Shown: piece by piece, positions 11,335-24,302 of the stretch
Layout: every line of letters starts with the position of its first letter
How positions within the stretch are numbered: position 1 is the stretch's first letter
Assembly (NCBI GenBank): GCA_905182995.1
Contig: CAJJDP010000022.1
Location: forward strand, 319,488-383,487
DNA length: 64,000 nt
Source: Paramecium octaurelia
Taxonomy: Eukaryota; Ciliophora; Oligohymenophorea; Peniculida; Parameciidae
Direction: 5' to 3'
Notes under the pieces: model-generated
The model's input: the letters and a program-made list of their open reading frames with translations, nothing else
Told to the model about the DNA's origin: nothing
Databases searched by the model: none
Translations under genes and position numbers: made by a program

Positions 11335-13870
11335 TCAAAACAAATTCTTAAGCATTTATTTATCATAAACCTTGGTTTTACTAATATTTGCAATTTTCTC
11401 AAAATTTGCCTCTTGTGTTAAAAAATTTTAAGGTGTAATTTATTATTTAATGAAGCTGATGGCCTGATTTCGATCTTATTAAGATTATTGAATGCTGTAT
11501 TTTCTATCACGAGATAATCCTTTATAATCTATCGTGGATCTTCCTGTTAGAGATGTTATTCTCCTTCTATTTTTGGTTGATAATAATTCTTAGACTTATG
11601 GTGTTTACCGTTATGGTGACTGCATTTATTGTTTTGAATATGGATTTTTTAGAACTATCACTATAGGTTTGCTTGATTAAGTGGTAAATTAATTCTAAAA
11701 AATGGAATTCCTAAATAATTGAATTATTTACTTGTTAGAAACTCTTACATGATATACTTACATTTTACCTAAGATTTGCTAAAGAGAAATGTCAGTTTAT
11801 TAAAATGAGTTTTTAAATCCGTCTTATAATGGAACATCTTAATGTAGATTTGTTTCTTAATTGCTCGGAAATCCAAGGAAATCAAAATTAGGTTTTCTGA
11901 TTGATCTAACTTATTCTGCGATCTTTTCCAACACTTTCTCATCTAACATCAGATTTTAATAGTGTTAAATATCAGTCTGGATTGACTTATCAAATTTGTT
12001 TAGCTTTTTCTTTGCCTATAAAACGAATTTGGGTTTTTTTTTTAATTCATTAAATGAAAGGAGTTCTTATTCCTGAAGCACATCCTCCTCTGGATTTGAA
12101 TCACTTCCTGAATCATCTTCACCTATCTACAGTTTACTAAGATCACAATGTTTAATTAGGTTATCTAATTCATCATTTAATTATTGATTTAAAGTCCTGG
12201 GCAATTTACTAGATTTTACCATTGTAGATTCGAATAATTTAAATATTGATAATCCTACATCTTCACCTAATTATTTATAATAACTTTCAGTAAAATCTTA
12301 AGGGCCTAGTTTACGAAATGCATGAAAAGAGATTTCTAAAGTGTAAGTGAAACCGTTTATGACTTCTTGTTATAATGCTACTCTTGCAGTCTTTTTTTTG
12401 CTTTCATGAATACTAAAACAGCAATCTCGCAAATTCATCATTTTTGAGAGGTTACAACTAATCAAAGGTAGCAATTTTTATTCATCACAAAGACTGTTAG
12501 CATAGTAAAAACTGTTTAATCTAAACAAATTTAGAGGTATATTACTTTTTAGAATGCCCATGAAAATCAATGATTAAACATATCTCTGCTGATTGATTTA
12601 TTTATTTTATCAATTCTCTAACATACCAAATAGAGTCGTGCAATTCTTTATGAGGACTAATCCATATTCTATTGAGATCAATCCCATTAAGGTTGCACCG
12701 ATAATTTCCGAAAACAACACCGTCAGGATTTATCATAGGAATGATATAGAAAGTAAAATTATTCCTCAAGATTTCTGTTTCCATGGAATTGCTGATCAAA
12801 AATTCTGTTAATCCTTCAATAGTAAATGAACTAGGGGTTTCACCTGGATGTTATCGAGCCAATAAGATTATTGCCCTCTTACCATTTCCTATAATAATTA
12901 AGGGACAGGATAATTTTGATATTGTCTTACATAACTCTTTTATAACAGCAAACTAAAATATTTATTCTTTTTTACCTTATTTGTTCGTATTTTTTCTACA
13001 AAATTATTCAATTAGGAATGAGTATAAGGATAGCATTAAGCGAAATAAACTTTATCGTTAGAGTGTTCAAATTTATAACTAAATGAAAGTGTGTAATAAG
13101 TATTAAGAGAACTATTTTCTCGTTTAAATTTATTCCTAAAGTAAATAATATTATGTCCCTCTTTCACCCATCCAGTTCCTTTTGATCGATTGCTTTTTGT
13201 AGAAAAAACTACAGGTCGTTACCCCATATTAAATAATGAATCGCATTTTATCTACAAGGCTTGATAAAAATTTATAAGTTACAAAGTTTATGATATTAAA
13301 AGTAACCACACTGTTTTTCACTGTGTTTTCAACTGAAAAATAAAACCATTAGGTGTTTCCTTTAGTATTTGTGTCATTTTACATCATCAAATCATATTCA
13401 TTTAAACTAACCCTGTATGACGTAAACAAGTTCCCACTTTCAAAATTTGAATCAAATTTGAGACCATTATATTTCTTACTATCTTATTCAAGATATAATT
13501 ATTTTTATTCCTTTTATTTCATAGTAGAGGGATACAGGTAATTATTTAATAAAGATGCAAATTCTTATAATCTTATTTCTCTATTTAAAGCAAGCAGTTT
13601 TTTGCAATCAAAGAAACAAGATGCAGCAAATCGATTATTATTTAGTGGAATCATAGACCATGGATAATTATCAAAGCGCTGATAAATCAAATTAACTTTA
13701 TTTTAGCTAAAGTAATCCCACATGTTAAATGCTGAATCATTTTCATCATAAACATCTTTCTTCTTTATCTATCCACTAATTCATTTACATTTATACATTT
13801 TTTATTTAATGTCAGGATCAGCAGCTTAAACTAAAGGATTTGGAGCTGGAAGCAAACCATAAAATTGCAT
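11335..13870 (-). CDS. Cytosolic carboxypeptidase (M14, AGBL/CCP family), likely tubulin deglutamylase
   Basis: The start is ATG 13868-13870 (MQFYGLLPAPNPLV) and the stop is TGA 11335-11337. The CCP-specific N-domain is clear: LKFDSNFESGNLFTSYRVSL, then DTNTKGNTQWFYFSVEN. The M14 catalytic domain follows, with the zinc motif ARQHPGETPSSF (about 12850), the substrate-binding NPDGVVFGNYRCNLNGIDLN, the second zinc His in LIIDFHGHSKK (about 12570) and the catalytic Glu in FTYTLEISFHAF (about 12350). All catalytic residues appear intact. Family members remove glutamate side chains from tubulin in cilia. The tail of about 250 residues is Ser/Gln-rich with an acidic patch (EDDSGSDSNPEEDV). Several short introns are needed. 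A TTLL glutamylase lies about 9 kb away on the same strand. Confidence 0.85.
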
Positions 13871-14281
13871 AAGAAATATATAATAATAATCTATTTATAT
13901 TTATAAGATCAACTAGTCAGAGCTACTGAAAGTGAAAAAATAATTGTATTGAAGTTCTTATTTCAAAAATTTATCTACTTCTGCCAAATATTTGCATTAA
14001 TAAGTAAAAATCAATATATATGTAATCAATTTATATTGAGATTTGTTCAATAATTTTCAGATCATATGAGACTTTATAGTTTTATTACTAAGTTCCAGAT
14101 CTTTTATATATAAATGAAGTCTAAATAAATAATCTTTCATTTTTATTTTCTATGTTTAGCACATGGGAGAACTATGCAATATTAATCAAGATTATTTTGT
14201 CAAATAATTAATAAACATTTAACATTAATAAGAAAAACAATAATTTTGTAGTCATATTACAATAATAAATATAAGTACATT
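13871..14281. other. Spacer, no gene seen
   Basis: 411 bases between the carboxypeptidase start and the kinase 3' end, very AT-rich. It presumably holds the carboxypeptidase promoter. No convincing frame was found on either strand. Confidence 0.5.
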
Positions 14282-15703
14282 CAATAATTTCTATTTTATG
14301 TTTACTCTCGTTTAACACACCCTAAAGCTACTAAAATTTTATGCATAAATGATTCGTTTTCAATTGATTAAGAAGTTTATGACCTAATTTGTTTTCTTTG
14401 CAAATCCGAGCTTCTACTGAATCTCTAAAAATTCATTTCAATTGATGTATCATTCTAGGTTTCGTTAGTTGTTACATGATTCCTAATTACTGAGGATTGA
14501 GAAGATGCAGTTGATTTATTAATGAATTAGGATTGGGAATGGATTGAATAGGCATTATATGTTTTATTTCGACCATGTTTCATTTAATTTGAATGGTTCT
14601 ATGAGTAAAGTTTAAACCATTTATGATTTAAAATTAATGATAAGCTAAGCCTATCTTGCTAATTATATGTTATTAGACTCTTTATTAAATCTTTAGCTTC
14701 TTTTGTTAATGAACCATCTATTTAATATTGAACTTTGACTATATTCTAACACTTCTCAATATCATTCTTACCATCAAAGGGAGCCTGTCCATGTAATAAT
14801 TCATATAACAAAACTCCTAAACACCAAATGTCAAGAGAATAATCATGAGGCTTATCTTCTATCATCTCTGGAGCCATATAATCTATTGTTCCACAAAAAG
14901 TATTTCTTTTAACTGATCCTAGATTTTCAGCTGACCAACCAAAATCACATATTTTTACATTATCTTGGATGTCTAATAAAATATTTTCAGGCTTTATAAT
15001 AATGAAAATTATAATACTTTTAAATCTCTATGAATTATGTCTTATTGATGTAAGTATTATATTCCTAAACAAGTTTGCTTGAAAAATTTCATAGCCTCAT
15101 CTTCGCTAAGTCTTCCTCTCCTTCTCAAGTATTAAAACAAAGAACCATGTTCAGCATATTCTAATATCAAATAAACACGATCTTTATCCTCAAAATAATG
15201 ATAAAGTTAAGTAATATTGGGATGATACAATTTGCGTTGAATTCTGATCTCTCTTTTTAAATTTTCGATAGAGCAATACTCGAATATATCTTTCTTGTTA
15301 ATCTTGTATTTTTTATTGAAATATGTACAATCTTCATTGCGTACAATTATTGATTAGTTTTGTCTCTAACTAATTTAACTGCTCCAAAACTTCCCTTTCC
15401 TAGTTATGGATAATCATAAATTAACTCAAATTCTTCTGATGTTCTCTTCATTTGTCTTAAAGTTGAAACCTTATCACTATTAGATATCTCTTGAGAATTT
15501 ATCATTTTCTCTGGTATACATTATTATTTATGTCCCGAAGTCCTAAACATTTATTTTTATTGATACCAGTCTATATCTCTGCATCTCTGAGAACAATAAT
15601 AAGTCGTTTTACAAAATGGACAATAAATCCTGTTCTTAGGGATAGGAACCATCTGACCAATACTTAAATTATATTGGCAATATCGTGAACTGCAAACGTT
15701 CAT
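14282..15703 (-). CDS. MYND-type zinc finger fused to Aurora-like Ser/Thr protein kinase
   Basis: The start is ATG 15701-15703 and the end is TGA 14282-14284. Residues about 25-60 form a MYND-type finger: IYCPFCKTTYYCSQRCRDID, then WY, a His and a final Cys (SGHKQQCIP). The kinase domain follows, with Gly loop LGKGSFGAVKL, the VAIK-type lysine in LYAMKI, QDIIHRDLKPENILL, KICDFGWSAENLG and an activation segment ending FCGTIDYMAPEM. GWS after DF and GTxDYxxPE are Aurora hallmarks. All catalytic residues are present. Two introns are placed, GTACATATTT...CAAG (26 nt) after AMKI and GTATTATAAT...AAAG (26 nt) inside HRDLK|PEN, both ending in AAG. The tail is Ser/Gln/Asn-rich. A MYND finger on an Aurora-type kinase is not an arrangement I know from animals or yeast. 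Confidence 0.85.
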
Positions 15704-15861
15704 TTATTTAATATATATATATATAATCACTAATAATATTTCATTTTTATAATGTCAATTTGAGACTCCTAAGTTAAAAGCCTTAGTACCTATACTTTTG
15801 TTTAATAAAATATCATTTCGTTAAAAATATATGATCATTCATTTATTTATATAAATAATTA

Positions 15862-18537
15862 TCAATAGTTTTATGAAATTTATAAAATTTTAGTCACTTC
15901 GCCTAAATCGAATGGTAAACTGATGTATTGATCTATTCCATGTTTATAAAATTCAATTTTTGAGTGATATTCGACTAATCCTGTGGTTCCTATAACATGG
16001 GCTTTTTAATTAATTTTCTCTTTAATTTATTTACTCAACCACAATCCACCTTTTTTTGGCAAATCAACATTTATAAAAAATACAACAAAACTAGAATTTC
16101 CACATTTGCATTGCTTTTTAGTTTCTATCATCTTTAATACTTCATCTGTGTTAAATGCCCTTGATGAAAGTATCTTAAACTTTGCTAAAATCATTTCTAA
16201 AATCTAAATATTTTAGAATTCATAATCTGCTATCAATACTCTTGAACAACACTTTCCTGTGGTAGAAAATTTGATAATCTCTCCTTACATTTTTACAGGT
16301 CGTGAAACAGGCATTTATATTTATGAAGGTAAATCAACCCCAAAATCAATATATAAGTTTGAAGAGGTTGCTTATTTTAATTCACTTTATTATTATTAAC
16401 TGATAAACGTTTATTCTCTTTCTCTTCCATCTATATTCAATGTATTCCCATATGGTCCACTGTTATTATTCAAACTATTATTAATTGTGGCATCAGGAAA
16501 ATAAGGCAATTAATATTTGGATTAAGAAGGTGTAGTTTAATAATTTAATCTTTAAAGTTGCTTAGTCTCTTCATCTTAATGAAAAATATATGATGTTTAA
16601 TCTGGTTTATGTTTCGATATTTAAGATAAGTAATTGCTATGATATTCCGAATATTTTTAACTAAATTGCTTAGAAATTCTTGATTACGAAAAATGAAGAG
16701 AATGATCCATGGATATTTTATTTGATTCTTCCCTAAATAAGGTATATGTTTTATCATTCTATTTTAAGGTATCTTAAATGGCTAAAATTTAGCTCAGAGA
16801 AGTTTCTTGATAGTGAGTTCCTCCTATCAATTTGATTGCTTTCATTTCTTCATTATTTAAATTAAATGATTAAAGTATAAAGGATATTGCTGTCCCTTGT
16901 GGTTCTACTAAAGAGATATCTATTCCTTTCCTTGCAGTTCCAGATAAATATTGAGCCAATATATGACAAATATTGAATTCTGAAAAAGAAAGTGTTGGCT
17001 TTTTTAGATTGAGTTTGATCAAACGCATTTCCTTCTCATCTAAGTTAATGGGAGTGTAAATAACAACTTAATAATTTTTGGAAGCAAAAATTTTCCAAGA
17101 AATAGTAATATTTTCATCTTTAGTTTGTATGATAAAATATCGAATGAGGGGTAACATTAGTTGTTTTAACTAAATATCTAATAAATTTACAATACTCTTT
17201 CTGCATCCGATTCGATAGTTTCAATACATTCTTAATCTATTTTAATCTCAATTCCCTTGGCTCTGGCAGAATCCTACACCATGATAATCAGGTCTTCACA
17301 TATGGCACTTATTTCTAGGGTAGATACTTTAATAGAAACCTCTTCTAGTTATGTAAATTATAATCTCTCATATTTGCCAATTATAAATAAACAATTACAC
17401 TTGCCACTCTAATTGGATATAGATATTTCTCCAAAACTAAATCATTTACTATAGTATCTGATTCTGCTAACACAGATATAGTCATTATTGAGTTTAGACT
17501 AGGTGTGATGTAGGAACTAAACAAATTAAAGGCTTAATAAGAAGTTTAATACTATATCTCTCTTTACTCAGTTTAAACAAAAGCAAAGATTTTTTTATTT
17601 TTTTATACCAAAAATATTTTAATAATCCTATCTTGCATCCATTATGCATCAACTTTATTTATTATAAATAGATTGTTCTTATATAATTCATAGTCCCCTA
17701 AGAGTTTAATAATTAAATCTTTGATTAAAAATTTTGATTGGTTGATAGTACCACTGCTTGCCACAATATCTTAGAAATCTCTATTACCTTGGATTATACC
17801 GAGATTCAAAATTGCAGAAACACTTTCATTTTCGACAGAGTTACTTAATGAGTTTTTGGAAATATCAGCTACATTAAAAGTTTGAATGACTACATTTACT
17901 TATTCATCCAAGACTATGAACTATTATCCCTTAATCCAAGCACTTAAAATATCTTGTAATAAATTATTACTACTCTTCAAATAGGATGGTATCCATAGAT
18001 CTTGATAATTCTTTTAAAGGAGAAAATCCACCATATACTATACTTTTCGAATTTGATCCATTGAAATCACAAGATTTTTAAGGTTCCAATTCTTTCTATG
18101 GAAGTGCTGAAATACAAATACCAAAATCTTTGTTACATGTGTCCTTAGGATTCTTAGGTGAATGTTAAATGGTTTTTGTTGATCTAAAAGTGTAAATAAT
18201 TGAAATGCAAGTAAAAGCAATTGCAATATTCTTTAAATTGTCTTAAAAGTTTTAAACGAAAAATACATTTCCAATTAAAAATACTTATGGAAGTTTAGAT
18301 AACAATCTATTTTGTGATTAATCCTAATAGTGAGAATAGATAAATAGAAGGTTTAAAAAGACTAAAAATATCTCTACCTAACAAAAATAACTTAGTGTTA
18401 TTTGTACAGATATTCGAAAGCCAGCTAAAATTGTAAGGGTAGTGGTGGTCTTCTTTGTGCTTTTCAAATAAAATAACACTCTGGTAGTTATCATCATAGT
18501 TATTAAATCTATAATTTTGATAGTTAATGATTCCCAT
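15862..18537 (-). CDS. Degenerate hybrid histidine kinase (dead HisKA, HATPase-like, receiver)
   Basis: The start is ATG 18535-18537 (MGIINYQNYRFNN) and the end is TGA 15862-15864. The N-terminal part has hydrophobic helices (SIYLFSLLGLI, EYCNCFYLHFNYLHF), so it is probably membrane-bound. A sensor-like region follows (ISKNSLSNSVENESVSAILN). The H-box is FSSYITPSLNSI (about 17485-17520), aligning without gaps to FSHELRTPLNSI with Ser in place of the phospho-accepting His. The ATP-binding part keeps a G2-like segment, SGTARKGIDISLVEPQGTAI, but its N-box is poor. The C-terminal receiver has FINVDLPKKGGLWL, with Asn at the usual phospho-Asp position. Both phosphotransfer residues therefore seem lost. 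The product is about 850 residues. Introns are numerous, and the exact N-terminus is not certain. Confidence 0.6.
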
Positions 18538-18731
18538 TTATGAAATGCTATAATTATTTAGAATCTTGGTTTACCTTGATGTTGTAAAAGCATAACACAG
18601 ATTTCATAATATATCAATAATATTAATGAGAAGATTTCTTCGGTCATAAAATAAACTGCTCTGAAATATTATTTGATTTTATTGTTATATATATATTTAT
18701 ATACTTAGAAGTTTAAACTTTAAATATAATA

Positions 18732-20471
<1,740 letters not shown>

Positions 20472-20610
20472 TTTGAGTGTTTACAATTATATAATTTAAA
20501 TGGAATTGGAAGGACAAGTTTTGAATTCATTAATAACATCTCATTTTAGTATGGTCATTATTGACGATTACTTTATTTTATTTCGCATTAAATTTATTAT
20601 CTAATAATTT

Positions 20611-21510
20611 ATGAAAAAAACATTTACTTTTGCTGATTTAAGTACATCTATTTAATCAGGAATCAGTAATCGTTAAATCTAACAAACAGGTTCTTGCACT
20701 TAAATAAGATCTGCTAGTCTCCGAAAAGCCATTTCTAGACTCAAATAGGAAAATAGAGTAGCAATTATGGGAATCAGCTCGATAAGCAATGCATAAGTAT
20801 TAATATGATTCTATGTCCAGGTTCCTAAAAACTAATCATACTTTCAAATCAAGTTAGAATAAAAGCATAATAGAATTTCTAATCCCTCTCAAGAGCCCCA
20901 TACTAATATAAATTAATTTGATCATAAGAAAGAAACCATAAGAAGAATCAATTAACTCCAACAATATTGTAAAAGTCAAACTGCACTTGAAATAGCAGCT
21001 TAAAAATACTCACTAAAGAAGTCATATAAAGGAGCTTCTGATTTGTCCACTGTTCCTACTTTGATTGATAAATTAAACAGAGATATCATAAATAAGAAAT
21101 CTAATGTTATACAGGATGTTATGAAGGAGGAACTAAAAAAGAGAATACCTAGAAAGTAAAAGGAAATCAATTATGAACTGGATTCGATGTTCAAAAATTA
21201 TAAATCATTCTCTTAATTATGTTTGAATGAAAATACTAGCATTCAAAAAGACAAGATCTATAATGGATATCTGAAAGTATATAATTCTGGAAAGAATGAT
21301 AGAATATTCTTAAATAAAATTGAGGAAAGAAAGAAAAGTCTTAGTGATGAATCCGAAGAATATCGTGCATTTCTTGGAGAAATTGACGAAGCAACTATCC
21401 AAAGAGATGTATATAATAATAATATTCGAAATCCATTTCTGGATGATAAAGTAACTGTTATGTAAATGAAAAAGGATGGATTTTTGAAAAGAAGAATAAC
21501 ATAATCTTGA
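20611..21510 (+). CDS. Hypothetical helical protein, possibly tail-anchored and SNARE-like
   Basis: The start is ATG 20611 (MKKTFTFADLSTS). One 24-nt intron (GTATTAATAT...CCAG, about 20789-20812) removes a TGA, and the frame ends at TGA 21508-21510. The protein (about 290 residues) is mostly helical and charged, with IEERKKSLSDESEEYRAFLG and EIDEATIQRDVYNNNIRNPF near the end. Directly after, in another frame (about 21465-21560), lies VNEKGWIFEKKNNIILIILI, continuing as a long hydrophobic helix, which looks like a C-terminal membrane anchor. No intron can join them, so a one-base error in an A/T run or a real frameshift may have cut the anchor off. A tail-anchored SNARE-like protein is my guess, but no SNARE motif is certain. 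Confidence 0.55.
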
Positions 21511-21683
21511 TTATATTGATTATAATGATCATATTTATAATATTTGCTATTTTATTTTATAAATAAACGTCAAATATATAAATCAAGTTTCTTTCTGTTG
21601 TTCTAATGATAAGCATTAATCAATTATAAAAGTACTTTTATTACTTCATCAATCAATACTACTGAAGTAGAAACAAAAAATAC

Positions 21684-22220
21684 ATGGGTCCTAATATAAT
21701 TGAACAATAGTACCAGTCTTTGATAATTTATACTAATGGAATTTATTAAATGATACTATGCAATATTCAGATATAGCCAATTTCAAGTATAGGTTTACAA
21801 ATATTCTTACTATTAATAATACCCCACATTCACGGAAAATAGTTTTTCATATAAAGTATTCAGAGCATTAATCATTCCCATAAAACCAAAACTGATAAAC
21901 TTAAGGTGGATAGATGCCTTTTCAATTACTTCCATGAGAAATTAAGATGTTGATTATTTGATCCTACTTATCAAAATTGGCTACTTTAATCATAACCATT
22001 AATTAGTTAAGTAAATGTAACAATTGGATTACCATCACCTTCCAAATAATAATGTGGCTAATCCAATCTAATAAGTAAGAATTCAGTGATAAAGGTTGAT
22101 CATGTTGCTTTAGTGCCTTTCCATCCCATGAGAATCAAGATACAGACACCCCCCTTTAAAAACAAAACTGACACTCAATTTTTGAAGCGAGTTTAATTCA
22201 TCCTTATTTTATCTCTATGA
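21684..22220 (+). CDS. Hypothetical multi-exon gene, tentative
   Basis: The model starts at ATG 21684. A 23-nt intron (21688-21710) gives MVPVFDNLYQWNLLNDTM and a long coding-like exon with YSDIANFKYRFTNILTINN. Further exons read SITSMRNQDVDYLILLIKIG and, after a 20-nt intron GTAAGAATTC...AAAG (about 22074-22093), VDHVALVPFHPMRIKIQTPP. The end is TGA 22218-22220. One join would need an intron of about 50 nt, unlike the rest, so the middle is uncertain. The minus strand also shows coding-like pieces here. No family is recognised. Confidence 0.3.
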
Positions 22221-22685
22221 CTTCTCCCACTGCTAAATCTTATTTTGGATATCCATATTTCTGAATTCTTAAAAACTTTGCCATTTGCTATATTTATGTT
22301 GATACATTCAAAGGTAAAATTTAGAAGACAATGCATGGTTTAACTTCAGGAGGAATAGATACTCTTCTTTGTGATCTTCAAGCTGTGTAATCATAAAAGA
22401 TAAATCACAACAGCAAAAAGAAATAAAAGATAAATAAATATATATATATTTTCATATTTACTGAGGATTTTAAAAATTTAATTACTTGTTTGATGAAGCA
22501 GGCTGATATTCATTGGTAATAACATCTTGATCTAATATTTTTTATTGTAAATGATGCATGGTTAATTATTATTATTAAGTTTCCTTCATATTTAATTATT
22601 ACTAAATATTCATAATTAATATACCTATCTTTTAAATTAATTCTAAGTATTCGCTTATTTCTCATAATGTTAAGTCTCTGGTTCT
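22221..22685. other. Unresolved spacer upstream of nothing recognised
   Basis: 465 bases between a tentative plus-strand gene and the 3' end of the TTLL gene. A short plus-strand stretch near 22200-22290 reads FYLYDFSHCQILFWISIFLN and may be a last membrane-spanning exon of the upstream gene. The rest is simple AT-rich sequence with an AT dinucleotide run near 22440. Confidence 0.35.
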
Positions 22686-24277
22686 TCATTTAAGAATCCA
22701 TGTTAATTAATCAGAACTTCTTGTTCTTTCTTTTTTGAATTTCTTTGTTGTTTCTAAAAATTATTGACAGAATGTATGTTATTTTTATTAACGTTATTAA
22801 CTTCCACTTTTATATTTCTATTTATTTCTTGAATAAATGAATTTATAATTACTTGCTCCTGTCCAATAATCCTACATTAAAGTTGCAAATTCTATAAATC
22901 GAGTATACTCTCCACAATCTGACAATGGATATATTTTAACGAAATCTCCCAAATTGTTATCTTCGTATTCATCCCTAAGTTTTTAGAATTTTTAAATTAA
23001 TGCTTATTTTTCTTCAGGAGAAATCTTCTAATATTTTCCTGTTAACACTCTTTATTTTAATTGCTCTTTTCTTGATCTAATAATTTATTCTTTTGCTTTT
23101 AGATTTACATTCATCAATATTAGAGTGTCCCTAATAAGATTCTTTTTTATTAGAGAATCCAAAGGTGTGTCAGTGGTAAAACTAGGAGTGTGATTAACTT
23201 CCAATAAAACAGGTTAAAACTTGTTATTTACAAAAACATCAAAACCTAATATTTCAAAGCACATATTGTTAGCATAATTATCTGGTTAGCAGGATTTATA
23301 ATGATGTCTTAAGATTGGTTGAACTGAACAAAAGGTTTTGATAATTAATTTATATATGTCTTACCATAACTTTAAAATGTTATATCCTTCCTCTTCTAAT
23401 TTACCAAAAACTGACTTAATTGATCTTTTATGTCCAACATCCATTTTAGATGCATCATTGTTAAATATGAAATTAGGATTTCCTTTATTAATAGCATAAT
23501 TAGTCAAGTGCATACAAACATCATCAATATTATTAAATGAGGGTGCCACATATGGTTCAGTAGCAAATCTCACTAAACCATCTTGATACACATAAATTCT
23601 CATAGGGTCTGTCCCAGCTAGTAGTACATATACTCTTAAATCAAATTTTAATCCTTCTATTAAGAAAGGTCTATCCAGATATCGTTAGGCTACTTAATGA
23701 TCATTCGGATCGATGTCATCAATGTCTTTAGTTAGAAAAATTCCTCTGCCCTAACAACTAGCTTCTGGTTTAATAATGAAAGTTTTTGTTTTCCCATTCA
23801 TAAACTAATTTCTGAACTCTCCATAATCTGTTGGCAATAACCAGGTTTTTGGAAAGAATTTATACTCATAAGGAAATTGTTTCTTCATTTTCATGAGATT
23901 TTTTCCCAAATGATTTTTCCTAGAAAGTGAGAACATGCCTGGAAAATGATTTATTTTTTGATGAGCTATAGAAAATAATTATAAATTAAAACGTTGCATT
24001 TTTCCCAAAGTTTCTGATTGCACAGAAGCATCTGTCCAAAAGATATCCCATTAATTTCCATCATTCTCATATTATAATTTCCATTTAAATATTTTTTATC
24101 CTACAAATTTGACGATATTATATCGAGTATCTCTCAATAAAATCTGGAATTACCTTAAACATTCATAATTAAAGTTGGTTTTTTCCTAGACTAATCATCA
24201 CTGTCTTCATCATAATTTTCTTTAATATATCCTTAAAAGTTTTGGTCATCTTCTTTATATTTTTTTTACGAAAGCAT
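22686..24277 (-). CDS. Tubulin tyrosine ligase-like (TTLL) glutamylase
   Basis: The start is ATG 24275-24277 (MLSQKKYKEDDQNFQG) and the end is TGA 22686-22688. A 23-nt intron (GTAATTCCAG...GAGAG) near the 5' end leads into DTRYDIVKFVG. The ATP-grasp core of the family is intact: FIIKPEASCQGRGIFL, DLRVYVLLAGTDPMRIYVYQ, CMHLTNYAINKGN, then CFEILGFDVFVNNKFQPVLL followed by EVNHTPSFTTDTPLD. These are hallmarks of the TTLL4/6/13-type polyglutamylases. It adds glutamate chains to tubulin, mainly in cilia and cortical microtubules. The C-terminal extension is Lys/Gln-rich. The product is about 520 residues. Only 25 bases separate it from the aminotransferase gene upstream. Confidence 0.9.
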
Positions 24278-24302
24278 TAATTATAATTTAAGATTTAAAT
24301 AA

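Noticed and set aside
13353-13541. Plus frame MFPLVFVSFYIIKS
   Set aside because: It is antisense to the N-domain of the carboxypeptidase, whose protein signature is clear.
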